Assembly (NCBI GenBank): GCA_949987565.1
Contig: OX465109.1
Span: forward strand, 13,657,400-13,721,399
From: Luidia sarsii
Lineage: Eukaryota; Echinodermata; Asteroidea; Paxillosida; Luidiidae
DNA length: 64,000 nt
Direction: 5' to 3'
Part shown: positions 11,501 to 26,500 of the stretch, piece by piece
How positions within the stretch are numbered: position 1 is the stretch's first letter
How the letters are laid out: each line of letters opens with the position of its first letter
Program-made: the position numbers and the translations under genes
Notes under the pieces: model-generated
Told to the model about the DNA's origin: nothing
The model's database searches: none
Seen by the model: only the letters and a program-made list of their open reading frames with translations

Positions 11501-14500
11501 TGCAGATTGCTTCCATGGAGGGGATCACAAAGATCATGATTTCAACATGTTTCGAAGTCAGGCTGGTGGTGCATGTGACTGTGGAGACCCAAATGTTATG
11601 AAAAGTGCAGGGTAAGGCTAAACTTAAGTTCTCTTTCAGAGAGTTGCTTTTTAAACTCTATAATTTTATTTCATGTGCTTTATATGCAAATATAATACAT
11701 GTAACTACATGTAGTTGAAGTCGCACACATTTGCCTAGTTGTCATATCAGTTTGACAACTTTTTTTCAAACAAAATAGCAAAGACATTTGACTGGACTTT
11801 AACTTGAACCCAAGAGGCTCTGGCTTAAGGTACAAGTGCTGTAACCATCTGAGCTACAATGTACAAAGTCCTTAGATGGTGCCCGGGTACCAGTCAGAAG
11901 CATTCTGCCATTAATTGATGTATCAGGGATCATGCTCCATTTTTTTGGCTACTTTCATAAATGGTTGCGAAATGTTCCATGGCTGGGTAATGGTATGTGT
12001 GGTCTTTAGTTATAAATTGATGGGTATAAAGAAGTTTTTTCTCTGTTTCACAACTTCCATTTCTTGATTTTGAATGCCATCTTTTAAATGATTTTTTTTC
12101 TTCATTTTCTTTCTTCAGATTTTGTTCCTTACATGGACCTGACAAGCCCAAAAATCTGTCTGTTCCATCTGATTTGCTGTCCGTGGCTGATGTGGTTGTC
12201 CCCAGATTAGTCTTCAGATTTGTGCTCTATCTCAGGCAACTCTATGAAAATGGTACGCACTCTATTTGTGTGTAATTTCCTATGGCTGCCAGCTGCCCAA
12301 CAGCATGACATGATGAGTGACATACGTCCATAGAAGTGGATGATAATGATATGTACATACCTATTGTGATGTAATAAGATTTGATATGGATGGATTCCAT
12401 ATCTCTCCTCATAATCACTTCACACCAGGTACATGAGTACTAGCCGGAATTGCACAAGCTGACTATAAAGGGAGACTAAAAGGAGCGGTTTGTACCTGCT
12501 TAGTCATCACCCTTGCTCGGATAGTCTTTGCCACTGTTTCCCCTCAGTGTGGGGGCCTGCAGGGACAGCCCCTCAGTCACGCGCTGAAGTTATGGTACCG
12601 GTACTTACCATAGTCCCAATGAGGAATCTATTCTCATGACATGGACTCACATGGCACCCATAAATGCCATACACTGTGTCCCTGCCCCTTAGCCCAGAAA
12701 GAAGTGTCTATCCCAAAGATTTGTCCATAAGGAGTTCCTGATCAGATGTTGAAATACACAGACCATTTAAACCTTCACTTGCTTTGCACTGATATGCACG
12801 TTGAACACCGTTCTCTGTCTTCAGTAACACAATTCTACTTATCACCCTATTTTCTCTCCCTGAGTCATGGTACCGGTATAACTCCACTTCCCAGTACGCT
12901 AAATCTTGTTCTTTTAAGTATGACTGATTAACATTAATATGTCTTGCTTGTATTTCTCTTCAGCATCTGTATTCAACGGTTGACAAATCATATCCCTTGA
13001 TGCCCAGAACTATGGGGAAAAGGTGCAAGCAAGGTTACTGCTTCATTTCTGAATAAATGCATTTATGTTTCTTTTGTTTTACTCTTCAGGGTCTGACCGT
13101 CCATCATTTCATTTTAATTTGAGTGAAGGGGAACCACTACTTGGTCTGCTTCATGAATTATGCAATATGGGAGGAGCCATGCGGAGTGTGATAGCAAGAG
13201 CAATGACAGATGAGCAACTGTACAAGAATCTAAATGATGGTAATATCTTCAACATGACTCTTGTTTCATACTTGACTAATTACATTAAGTGAATTAATTG
13301 CCTCAAATGTAAAAAGTACATGAAGTAAGTTGTGAAACTTTCTGGCATATTGCCAGTGCATACACAATGTAAAATCCATTTCAGAATGTTGTGATTTAGT
13401 TCCCAAATTAAAGTGTATATCAAATCATTTAACCACTTCGCGCCGGGGGGTTTTAAAGCGCCAATGACCGCCATACGGGGCTTTTTGTACAGTGCATCAT
13501 TTTAAAATCTCGCTAAAACAATCGGAACAATATATTTCTGTGAAATAAATCGATATGGGTATACTATGGGTACAAAAGAGTAAAACCTGGCACAATTGGA
13601 CGTCGTTGTGGCTTTTGTCAAGAGATTATCCGTTCGAAAAAGGGCCCATTGTGCATCCTCAATGGACCGTAACGGACGTGTGTGTGTGCGTGCGTGTACG
13701 CTGCTGACAATCCCTGACCGCAGACTCCAGCCTCCACTCCAGGCAGTCAAATTTCCGAGTTGGTCGGCCACAAACGAGCGTACAGATTACGGTAAAGAAT
13801 GTGGGGGGAATTCCAATGCCAGACCGACGACCGTTGGGCTGTGTGGCATGCAAAGACAATGTCCCCCGCGTGCTTTCAGCTGCAGCGCGGTATCCCTCGA
13901 TCCTCCACAGTAAAAGTCCCACAATTGCACAATTACTGCTGCTAATCTTGCAATTCATGTGGCAACTTGCGTCAAAAAGGGTCTTTGTACTGATTCGTAT
14001 TGCTTTGTTCTAAGCTGAAAAGAGTCATTGTTTAGAATGTGGACAATAGTGGTGCCCGGATTCGGAGGGCCCCGTTGCATAGGCAATCCAATTGACCTCC
14101 GGATTCGGAGGTCCCGGCGCGAAGTGGTTAAAGGAAATGTAAAGAATCCATTTTTCAACCTGATAGAGTGAACTGCTGCATGTGCACATGCACATATGCA
14201 CACATGCACATACCGGTATGTGATGCCAGTTTCACCGTGGTTTATTTTACTTTGACAGGTTCAACTGAATGTTATCAACATTTCAAGTCACACATCAGCC
14301 AGTCACGTGGTATCTTGAACAGAGCTCAGAGAAGCTTCACCATCCCAGAGGCCCTTGACTTCATGAGAGGTACCCGTGTTCAACATACCATAATAGAAGT
14401 TTCTTCTGTATATCATTGCATGATACTGTACAGTAGTGCTTAAAAGTAAGTACCCATAAACGAGCGAGCGAGTACGAGGGGATACGAGCGCTGTCGAGTG

Positions 14501-17500
14501 CCTCGTAAATGCTCGAGCGCACTCAAATAAACTCGCCAGCACTCGCAGGCGCTCGTAAGCCCTCGCTCGATAAGCCCTCGCTCGAACTCGCTCGAAAACA
14601 GCCTGCGAGCGCTTGCGAGTATTCACTGACCCGCGACCGTCCAGTTGGGCTCGCCGTGAACAAAGATTGAGCGGACCAACTACAGATGCACGACCAACTA
14701 CGGACCAACTCAAACGGAGCGCCGTCACTGCCCCCACGTTTATGTGATGTTTTTGTTGGTAGTTTCATTGTAGGCCTACTTGTTGAATTGATTATTTACG
14801 TTGGGTTCATGTGATCGTTCTGAACGTTAATTTACTGGTACTGATGTTTTGCACGTTATTTATACAATTATTGAATGAAATGCCTCTGATGAGTCGATGG
14901 CGATTATTTATAGTAGGTTGTTCAGCGACGTCGAATTTGTTCGGACGAGCTCGCATGTGGAATTTCTCAACATTATACTGAAACAATTTTTACAAAACTC
15001 GATCTCCAACATAGTATTATTACCTTACATAATTTTTGTTGAATATCTTATCTCTCGTTTGTGAAAGTTTCAATCCAATACAATCAAGTTACGGAGTAAG
15101 AAAAAGCGAAAAAGGTCACAAATTTATGGGTCTCCACTCCCGAGGGCGACCGGCCCGGTAAAAATACCATGTCGAGCTCCGCAAGGCTCCCTATGCAGAA
15201 GCGGCCGCATGTGTTGCGAAGACCGTACCATTGTGAAAATACAGGGTAGGAAGGGGGGGGGGGTTAATGGCCTTCATTTTGAGGGGTAAAAAAAATAATC
15301 GGCCGAAACCCTGACAAAGGGAACCCTTTAGTGGCATATTGTACGACATCTGTCTTGTATTTCTTGTTCGTTTAGGTTTTGATATTGAAAAGTGACATTT
15401 TATCCTTCGATTTATGTGATTGTTTGAACGGAAGTCGTGCGTACACCTCTTTGAAAATGATGTGTTCCAAGCTGACTCCTGCAGACTTTGACATCCGGGA
15501 AATTTACGCCGAAGCTTTGTCAAGTTCCCAGTACCATTGTGCGCTAACGGATACACCCTGTATCAGGGAACTGACTGCGTTGTTTTTTGATACGCTTTGA
15601 CATGACAAGCGGTTGATAATCGCCCGCAAAATATCGACAGCTAACAGGAAAGCCTTGGCACCCACCTATTGTACAATGTACACGCTACTGCCGAGGTGCT
15701 CGCACCATAGGCAAGAACTCCCAAATCAGTGGGTCAAATGTTGGCTGAGTCGTCCACATTTTAGATTACCGCCCCTATAGGAAGTTGTCATATATATTGC
15801 GTGTACATGTAGGACATGGCCCATTTGGCCTGACCATCACGCCTCTGATTATGATGTCCGAAAGAAAATAATTAAACCCGAAAATATTATTAAGTCATAG
15901 GCCTAAATAATTTCCCATGCATTAGAAATCAAGTAATATCCTGATATTTTTTAAAAGTTGGCCTTTATAATCGGAAAACAAAAGACTTAATAATGTATAT
16001 ATTCAAAGAGAAAACTAATTCCCTGTACTGTAGGCACATTCCTACTTCCAGACACCCTAAAAAAAGCAAAATAAAAATCCTCACGAAATTAATCCGAAAA
16101 AAAAAAATGTACCTTACCAAAAATATTCAACGCCAGGCATGTATGTCCTTTAAAAAAGCCCTCATAAGTAAGACTTTCAGCTTAGCCCCCTCCTCCATTC
16201 ATAAAAAAAATAATACCCATAAGGCAAGGCCAACAACCAGCATGGAAATAAGTCCACCCCCATCCCAAAAGAAAGAAATATATAATCACACCCAAGACCA
16301 CGCAGCTAAATGCCTGGCACTATACGACATGATTAGCAGGTCTGGAGCAGGGAACGCTTCGGTGCGGTACAGGGCCTTTTTTCTTTGATGAAAGCCGTCT
16401 TGCTGGGTTTACGGTTTAGTTCAGGAAAAAGCAGACAACTGATACTTCAGTGCAAAGCCTTGGAAGATATAATAGGACATGAATGCTGTCTCAAAGGGAG
16501 GATTGAGTGTATTTAAATGAAAGGAAAGTATATCATTTATTTTATTGGCAACTTTTCAACGGGTCACGGAAAATAATTCCGAGAGCCGGACGTCAGGGCT
16601 GAACCACAAATTTTTACTAGCGCACGGAAAATAACCGAAAATAAATGCATGAATTGAGTAACCAAAGTGACCCATGCACGGTTGACGTATGGGTCGCGGC
16701 CTATAGTGCAAGATAAATCTTAACAAAAGACCTGGACTGGGGACGTCCACGCACTTACTTCTTGCAAAATAGAAATCCTGACGAAATATATCCGAAAAAA
16801 AGGAAATGTACCTTACCCAAAAAATATTCAACGCCAGGCATATATTCCTAGGGAATTATCTATACGTGTCCTTTAAATAAGCCCGCATAAGTAAGACATT
16901 CAGCATTGCCCCCTCCTCCATTCTTAAAAAATACCCATAACGGCATAAGGCCAACAACCAGCATGGAAATAAGTCCACCTCCATCCCAAAAGAAAGAAAT
17001 ATATAATCACTCCCAAGACCACGGAACTAAATGCCTGGCACTATACGACATGATTAGCAGGTCTGGAGCAGGGAACGCTGGTTTAGGTCCGGATTGGTAT
17101 CGTGGGGAACGTAAAGTGATCAGTGAAGTGATCATGAATATTAACTCTTCCCTACAGTGAGAACGCACACGCATCGCCGATAGATGACTTCATGAATAAA
17201 TAATGTTTTTCACATTTTAAAGAAAATAACGACAGTAGCATGAAATACCAACACACAAAAACAAATTCTATGTATCGATTTCTATAACATGCCATTGAAT
17301 ATAAAGGCATGCGTTATTTGTTTATAAAAAACCTGCAATATCACATCCAATATCACAAGCCAATTTTGTAACTCTTTCACAATGTCATGTCGACTTGATG
17401 TCGACATCGACATAGAATTATGTTGACATGTTGACATGAAAAAATTTATCTCGACAACAGCACTAAAAGTTTCATTATCATTTTGTGTTTACTCTCAGGT

Positions 17501-20500
17501 AACCCAGCAGTCTCATATCCTCTTTTACCAATGAGCTTTGTTGAAGAGCTGCTTTTTTGGGCTGTGATTTATGAGTTTCCAGAGAAAATAGTGACTCTTC
17601 TACTGAAAATGCTGCCAGACAACAGTTACAAGGTATACTCAGTATTGGTGGTGTGTCCAGCTGTGGATAATTAGCCAGAGCAGCATGCTTATTTTCATTA
17701 AGTGTTGCAAGGAGATTGACCAATTTTCAAGCCTATTAAAGTAGTGGTGTTAGAGGAATAAGTTCAGAGGTTAAATAATCTGAAATGAAATTGCTACTAG
17801 CTGCTTGCTGACTAGAATGATATGAATTACATGTAGTCCTAACAAGTAAGAGGCTCTAATGATTCAATCCAAGAAGGAACGTTTTCCAAGACTTTGTAAT
17901 GTCATGCTTTTGAGCAACCCCTGATAGAATTAAATAGTACACGTAGGCCTCAATTTTAAACTTGGAAAGTATCAATTATCATTTGAAAAAAATCTCCACC
18001 GATTCTCATGTACTTGTATTCAGTAGAGACTAGAGAGCAGGTATTATATTACAAAAAAGAATCAACACTTTAACAGATCATGTAACATGTATGATGTGCA
18101 AATTCCTTGTTACTTGACTATGATGCCTTAGTCCATGTCTTGAGGACCAAAACTAATCCAATAAGCCAGTTTGATAATGACTTAACAGTTTTTATTTTAA
18201 CATTTAAATGCTGTTACCCTTCCATTTTCTTGGACTTATTTTTCAACAGGAGATATTTGCTAAGTCTTTTGTCAAGTTCTATGGTCGTATTGCCATGTCC
18301 ATAGCCACATCATCCCATTCTGAGAAGCTGTCCAGTCGTGTGGTTCACATCAGTGTACAGCTTTTCAGCAATGAGGACCTGGCCATTCAGATGACAGAGG
18401 AACTTCAGCTAATCCACATACTGATTGTATCTCTTCAGAGTCTTCTGAAAAGTGCCTTAATGGATTACCGCACAAGAGGTAATTTTCATTATCCTTTTAA
18501 AGAATCAAGTACGTCATTGGACATTGGACCATGTTATCCTTGTGTTAAAGTTAGATGTGGATATGGGACATGTTTTTCTGATACCCTTTGCATTACTTTA
18601 GAAAGATGATGGAAATTCAACTGTATGAAGATAATGGTGAATGAAATGGGTGGAGTAGTATGGTATATCTGGTAGTTTCTACCTGATATATGAGTCAATC
18701 ATATTAGGAACTGTACATTCAAACGTATCAGGCATTTTAAGTGGCTGATAGGTAATCAAATCACTTACTGGTTACTAAGACTTTACCATTCAGTGCTTGT
18801 CTTTTCAGGTGTTCATGGGAATTGGAGGGTTAGAAAAGTAGTTAATTGTGCTCACCCAGTAATGCATCAACATTGGTACTGGCCAGTCATCAGTGACTTC
18901 ACCAACATCCTGTCACATCGCAGTGTAGTAGACAAGTTTTTTATGGACCCAGTCCTTGTTAAGATGTGGATGAATGTACTGGCTATGTTCATGTGTGAGT
19001 ATACCATCAAGATGTGTTCTCTATGGAAACCATCACAGTGCATTATCTTCTTTTAACTTGATACCCTGACATTTTGATCTCAGCAGGACCATTCTCAAAG
19101 GTAGCCTGCTGAAATCCAAATGTCAGGCCCTCGTCATTTGAAATTTTTGAATTGGTAGTTTAATTCAGAAAGCAGTTTGCAACATGTACTCTATATTTAA
19201 ATGGGTGAAATTAGCAGATAGGAGGCCCCACCTAGGGTCTGGATAACTATGGTGGTTGACTGCTAGTACATTAAACCAAAGATTTGGGTTCAAGTCCTGA
19301 AACAGTCTACCGGTAATTAAATTTTCTAATTATCAATTGATTATTTAAAGCTTCCCCGCTCAGTTTTCTGTCCTCTGTTTTGTAATGATATTGACATTGG
19401 AGATCATATCTATTGTACTGTAGGTGATACATGTTGTCCAGATACAGGTTTGTCTTGAATGTACAATAATTCACACATTCACAAGCGTACAAACCTTACT
19501 GTTTTACAATCCCTTCTATTGTGTGAAGAAAAATGTGAAAGAGGCTACTTATCCATTCGTCATCAGTAGACATTTTCTGAAACAACAGATACAGGTTTTG
19601 AAGGTCCCAATGTACATTTGAATATTCCTTATCATTAATTAAACTTTATAATGAGTTTAGCTCATCTTTTCCAAAGCCCCTACATAAATGTCATTTTCTG
19701 TTGTGCAACAAGTCCAACTATAACAATGCATCTGAACCTCTGCCTGAAAACCCAGTATTGCACAAATAAGGGTTTTGAGTGATATACAGAAATGTTGCAA
19801 ATTGCTTACTGTCTAAAATAACCAAAATGCAAATCTTAAAATTTTGTGGGCCTGACGTTTCGATCCTAGCAGGACCTTTCTCACTCTGTCTTTGAGAAAG
19901 GTCCTGAAACGTCAGTCCCAATAAATTTTAAGATTAAAATAAGGATTTTGTTTCCTTCTTTTTCAGATATGAATATGAATGAAAGGCAGATGCAAAAACA
20001 TGTTGAGTATGAACCACATGCCTATTCAATAGCATTCTCTGCTGAGATAGAAGCCTGTGCAGCACCTATGTGGCAACTATACACACATTGTAAAGATGAA
20101 GTAAGTAGGTAAACTTACCATACATTTCTACTGCTATATAAACTCTTGTTCTGTTATTGAGTGTTTCATGACAAAAGGTTTATGTAGAGGTATCTTGAGG
20201 AAACAAGATGTGCATGCCATAGTACACCAAAACAATTTCAGAGAATCGTTATACAGTTAAGATTAGTTCATCAAATGTTAAATTTGTTACGAAAAAAAAT
20301 CTAATTTTAAGTGTCAGAAAACAAACTTGTTTAGAACACATTTGTTTCTTTATTTATTTTACTTGTTTGGAACACGTGTAAGTTCCATTTAAATTATTGT
20401 AATACGTGAGTAGTTTCATGATCGACTCAGTGGCAGTTACGTAGTGAATATTTATTGAAACTTACACACCTGTACAGTAGCTTGATATGTTTTAAGAGAA

Positions 20501-23500
20501 ATGTTTTAAGAGAAATACCAATTTTATAAGGCAGTTTAATAGGAAAATATTCAACGAAAGTTGGAGCTGACACTGGTAGTCAAATGTGGGGTTTGTGGCC
20601 TTGGCATCCGATCTTTGAAAACCAGTCGGTTGTCAGTTAGTTTTTCACCAATGACCAAACGATACAAGATACATGTACAAAACCGGTATTCAGTGAAATT
20701 TCCTTGAGTTGTTTGTAATTGTTTTTATTTGATTTAAAAACTTAAAAACAAATCGTGAAATAAGTCAGAGACTTCTAATAAAATAGACTAAATCTAATTT
20801 TTATTACATGTTTGGCACCCGACCGCATTAGCAGTATAACGAGCACAACATAAGTGAAGAAAAGTTAGAATGGTACGGCTTATATAATGGCATGGCTTAT
20901 ACGTTAAGGCCTGAATTATTGTGTTGTGGCTCATACACCCTGCAGCTTATATTAAAAAAATTAAAGTATTTACCGGTACATAGTTTCTCACCTTGCCTTG
21001 TCATGCAGTTCTTCATTTCACAGTTGGATGCTCACTCATCATAGTGTGATCTGTAGGCATGATGGGTTTTAGTCAAGTCTTAGCCAAAGTCATCAAGTTT
21101 TACTCATGCTCAAGGGACACATCTTGATCACATCTGCTTGTAGGACAGTAATGACACTCACAGTCTACCTGATTGCTTGAATGTTGCCGCAAAGGTTACA
21201 TTCTATAGACATATAATTTATGTAATATGTTGTCTACCGTTATGCTGAATACAATTTCAACCATTATATCTTTGCAGGCTACACTCCATTATACTCGGGC
21301 AATTCTCACAGCTTGTAGTGAAACTATTGACAGATGGATTGATGCCACTGATGTTTCTGACTCCATGGACCCATACCAAGTCTCTTTTCATATTCCTTTA
21401 ATCCGTTACTATGCCCTCTTCCTCAGCCAGGTGGGTTTCTTATTGCCTCATTCCCTTAAAGGGCCTATGCAATGAATTTCTTTATTACTTCATATAGGTC
21501 ATCAATTAATTTATGTAATAAAACAATTTTGTTTTAGGGATGCCCACTATGCTCCACCTTATTAGCTTAACATTTGTGACGTACACTCTGGAGATCAGCT
21601 CAGCTACCACATCCCGTTTTTACGCAGCAGCCCGATCGGCCATGTGTGTGTGACGTTGTATGCCTCATACAAACTTTTAGAAGTTTCTTGAGTTTGTCGC
21701 CATACTCCTCGAAGACATTGCCGTAGGTTTGCTTGAATTCCACTGACCTGTATTGTGGCAGGTTGCAGCAACAACAATAAAGATGTGATCAGTCTCTATC
21801 ATTTTCCTACTGACCCCAAATTTCAACAAAAGTCAAGCTGACTCGGGCAAAGTGGTCAGGACCAACCAAGCACTCGGCCATCTGCTCAGCACACTTTGAG
21901 CCAAAGTCACTAGTTCGGGATAACTTATAGCAGAAAGCTTTCCATCTGCCATTGAAAATGGTGACAAATTGTCCATGCTTTCGGTGTTCTTTTCTTCAGC
22001 GTCGTGCTAAACACACAATGTGTGACTCACCAGGGATTGCAGAATCAGTAGACCGACGTCCCAGGACAACCAATTTTTTTTTGGCAGACAACCAAATGTT
22101 CCAGGCTGCTAGCCCAACGGGCAAGCACAGTAAAAATCTTTGGTTACATCAAAACTCTGTTCAACTCGAAGTCTTACAATAAATTATCCGTAACTCTAAA
22201 TGTCAACACTGCTAAAACCGCTTCACCTCTATTTTGGGGGGCCAAATGTTCTGAAATAACCCTGATTGCAATGCCTACATATGCCACGTAAGAATTGTTT
22301 CTGATTGGCTGACTGGGCAAAACGTTGCCGACATAGCACTTAATAATTTTTCTGATTGGCTGACTGATCCAAACTTAGAATGGTACCCACAACAAAGTCT
22401 GGGTACTAGACTATTTCTTTTAATCCTCCTTGACCTCCAGTGTCTATACCACAAACAGTGCCACCGCGCATTGCGTTCAATTGGTATATATTTTTTTTCA
22501 ATTACAAATTTGCATTATTAAGATCCACTCGCAAAAAGAAATAAAACCAAAAAAAGTTATTCTCCCATAAAGTAGATATAAATAGCCCCATTAAATAATG
22601 TATCAATTTTGAAAAAAAATACATTGCATTGAAGATCCTATGCAATGGATTTGTTTATTATTAGTTCAAGTCATAAACTGATTCCAGAAATTTGCCCATT
22701 TCCCCTTTTGCCCATTTTCAAAATTGTTCAAAGTTCAATTTTTCCTTGTTTGTTTGACTATTCCGAAAACACTACACTATCAAATGTTTGCATTATTGAT
22801 CATAGTCGCATTCAATATTTACACATTTAAATTTAATTTAATGTTTTTTGTTGACTGGGCAATTGATTGACTATGGTCCATTCAACAATCTTTGATGTGT
22901 ACAGGCTGTGATGAAGCAAGGACTCAGTGTTTTGCCTTCAAGAAATTTCTTGAACAAGCTGATGAACTACCCATTACAAATTCAGGTACAACCCTTTTTA
23001 ATATTTTTCCCCAGAAAAATCAAAGCCGTTTCCTGATGTAAATTGTTGAAGTGTGTGCATCGATTTCATTCCAACCAGGGAATTTGAATGTGCTTTCCCC
23101 TTTCCTTTGTTCAAATGCACTGATAAGGCTTGCTGATACCAGAGCCAAACATGAGATTATCATTTGTAGAGAACCATTTCATATGTACTTGAATAGACAC
23201 TAAGTATAGACCTCATTAAGCAACCATTTTGATATTATTCCAATCATTTTAGCAGGCTGAAATTGTCTCCTTAGCAGGGACTTTCTCAAAGGTCATAAAA
23301 GAATGCAAAATGTATAGCACACATCCTGCCCTTTGTCAACTCTCAAGATATTAAACCTTGGTCTTTCACAATGTACACCGTTTACAAATTCAACAAAGCT
23401 CAATATTGATTGGGTCAATAATTCTCATTATACCCAGAAAGGTATTTGATTAAGCTGTGATTTTCATTGTCAAATGTTCAAAATTAGTTTGAGATGTTAG

Positions 23501-26500
23501 TTTAAGATTTCCCTGAGATTAAGATGAGGATGCATCTGGCCTTTACTCTAGTTATCACTAACCCTGCAGTCAATCAGTGTCATAGACCACAATTGATTAC
23601 ATTTCAGGCGATTGTTGGTGAGATATCCTGTGGGATGTGGGTGCGTAATGGTGTGCAGATCAAACGCCAAGCATTTACCTACATGCAGTGTCATTTCTGT
23701 GCCTCCATGGTTGATTTGGATCTATTCTTACTTCAGGTATGTACAGAACTTCAACTTTGTAAGGTAGATTTTTGGGCATCAAAAACTAGGTACAGTGGAA
23801 CATCGCTATAACGCTATACTGAACATTTGGCTATAACGGACATGCCCTGTCGGGCTCCCGACGTATGCGTCCATGGATATATAGCAGCAACTGCCATAAC
23901 AAACAACCGCTATATCGAACAAATTTAATGCATCCCGGGATGTTCGTTATAGCACCTTTCCAATATATTTGAATCCATACATTCTGTATTTATTGAAATA
24001 TAAGGCAAGCTTATACATTGCAAATGTATACTACATGTAGTCCAAACAATGTTGTTAGAATATTTTCTTTTTAGTTAGCTTTGTATGCATTTCATGCCTA
24101 TTTTCTTGCCTTTTCTTGTCAAAGTCTTAAACATTTGATTTTTTTTTAGTTATATCTTAGACCATCCAAATAAACACATAACCAGGCCTTGATCTTTACC
24201 GTGGCCTATGATCGCATGCCCATCCAACTTGGCCGCAATGCCCTTTAATTTATGCACCTGTCATGACCAACTTGGCCAATGTGCCCTTTTGTATTTACCA
24301 CTACATCCCAGTAAAAAACATTGCGGTGAAAACAAATACAGTATTTTTTTCATGGTCTGTTCATTTGTGATTTGGCGATTTGTACGCACATGTACGGTAC
24401 ATTGTACATGTACATTGTACATCACTTCCGTACTATACTCAGTGCACATGCCTCAGTGCCTGGCAGCCTTCCTTGATCATAGCTCCTTGGCTGCGGCAAG
24501 CTCCACCACTGATCTACCAGTATACAGTGTGACCCAAACACTTGTATACGGTGATCAAAACCAATGCTATACATGTACCGGTAGATAAACAGCCTGGTTG
24601 CTGGCATGAAAACCTGAAAGCTCCTGCAGCACAACTATGTAAACAAGTGCAGTAGCAAAGCCATGAGTTCCACTCGCGTAGTCATGCTGCAGGCACTTTT
24701 CCTCTTTTTCGTGCCAGCTATTGGATCATGTATTGAGTCTGGGTAGCCATGTGTGCCTTGATTAAAGGCTACTCTGAACATGGCACACTGCCAAGCTAGC
24801 TGTCAGTGTACATGTACAAGGTAGTCAGTGTCGTGATTGTTATTCACCACTGCATGGCTGGTATGTTCTTGCTTATACATGTATACATGTATACATGTAC
24901 ATGAACGCTTGGTATCAAGCATAGGGATATAATAAATATCCCAATAATGAATAGGGTTATAATAAATTAAGTAGAAATGAGTTGGATACCAGTGGCGTGC
25001 TTAACTTTCTGACCATTCACGTGTGCACTACGTCCAATCATGCCTTATCATGCCCACTTGAGTTGGCCTTGGTGCCCTCTCCCCCTTGAGTTGGCCTCAG
25101 AGCCCCCTTGAGTTGGGCTGGCTGCCCCTTTGAGTTGGCCTCGCTGACTCCTTGAGTTGGCCTTGGAGCCCCTTGAGTTGGCCTTGCTGCCTCCTTGAGT
25201 TGGCCTTGCTGCCTCCTTGAGTTGGCCTTGCTGCCTCCTTGAGTTGGCCTTGCTGCCTCCTTGAGTTGGCCTCGCTGCCCCTTGAGTTGGCCTCACTGCC
25301 CCTTTGAGTTGGCATTGGAGCCCCCTTGAGTTGGCCTTGCTGCCTCCTTGAGTTTGCCTCTCTGCCCCCTTGAGTTGGCCTTGGTGCCCCCTTGAGTTGG
25401 CTTTGGTGCCCCTTTGAGTTGGCCTTGGTGCCCCCTTGAGTTGGCCTCGCTGCCCCTTGAGTTGGCCTCACTGCCCCTTTGAGTTGGCATTGGAGCCCCC
25501 TTGAGTTTGCCTCTCTGCCCCCTTGAGTTGGCCTTGGAGCCCCTTGAGTTGGCCTTGCTGCCTCCTTGAGTTGGCCTTGCTGCCTCCTTGAGTTGGCCTC
25601 GCTGCCCCTTGAGTTGGCCTCGCTGCCCCTTGAGTTTGCCTCACTGCCCCTTTGAGTTGGCATTGGAGCCCCCTTGAGTTGGCCTTGCTGCCTCCTTGAG
25701 TTGGCCTCTCTGCCCCCTTGAGTTGGCCTCGCTGCCCCTTGAGTTTGCCTCACTGCCCCTTGAGTTGGCCTTGCTGCCTCCTTGAGTTTGCCTCTCTGCC
25801 CCCTTGAGTTGGCCTTGGTGCCCCTTGAGTTGGCCTCGCTGCCCCAAGAGTTGGCCTCACTGCCCCTTTGAGTTGGCATTGGAGCCCCCTTGAGTTGGCC
25901 TTGCTGCCTCCTTGAGTTTGCCTCTCTGCCCCCTTGAGTTGGCCTTGGTGCCCCCTTGAGTTGGCTTTGGTGCCCCTTTGAGTTGGCCTTGGTGCCCCTT
26001 TGAGTTGGTCTTGGTGCCCCTTTGAGTTGGCCTTGGTGCCCCTTTGAGTTGGCCTTGGAGCCCCCTTGAGTTGGCCTTGCTGCCTCCTTGAGTTTGCCTC
26101 TCTGCCCCCTTGAGTTGGCCTTGGTGCCCCTTGAGTTGGCCTCGCTGCCCCTTGAGTTGGCCTCACTGCCCCTTTGAGTTGGCATTGGAGCCCCCTTGAG
26201 TTGGCCTTGCTGCCTCCTTGAGTTTGCCTCTCTGCCCCCTTGAGTTGGCCTTGGTGCCCCCTTGAGTTGGCTTTGGTGCCCCTTTGAGTTGGCCTTGGTG
26301 CCCCTTTGAGTTGGTCTTGGTGCCCCTTTGAGTTGGCCTTGGTGCCCCTTTGAGTTGGCCTTGGAGCCCCCTTGAGTTGGCCTTGCTGCCTCCTTGAGTT
26401 TGCCTCTCTGCCCCCTTGAGTTGGCCTTGCTGCCCCTTTGATTTGGCCTTGGTGTCTCCTTGAGTTTGCCTTGCTGCCTCCTTGAGTTGGCCTTGGTGCC

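Noticed and set aside
13596..13958. Open frames on both strands in intron 4, repeated near 43.5 kb
   Set aside because: They belong to the non-coding TTAA-flanked MITE and recur wherever the MITE does.
16066..17090. Two LTRs of a small LTR retrotransposon
   Set aside because: The direct repeats are about 300 bp with only about 400 bp between them. I see no TG...CA ends, primer-binding site or coding region.
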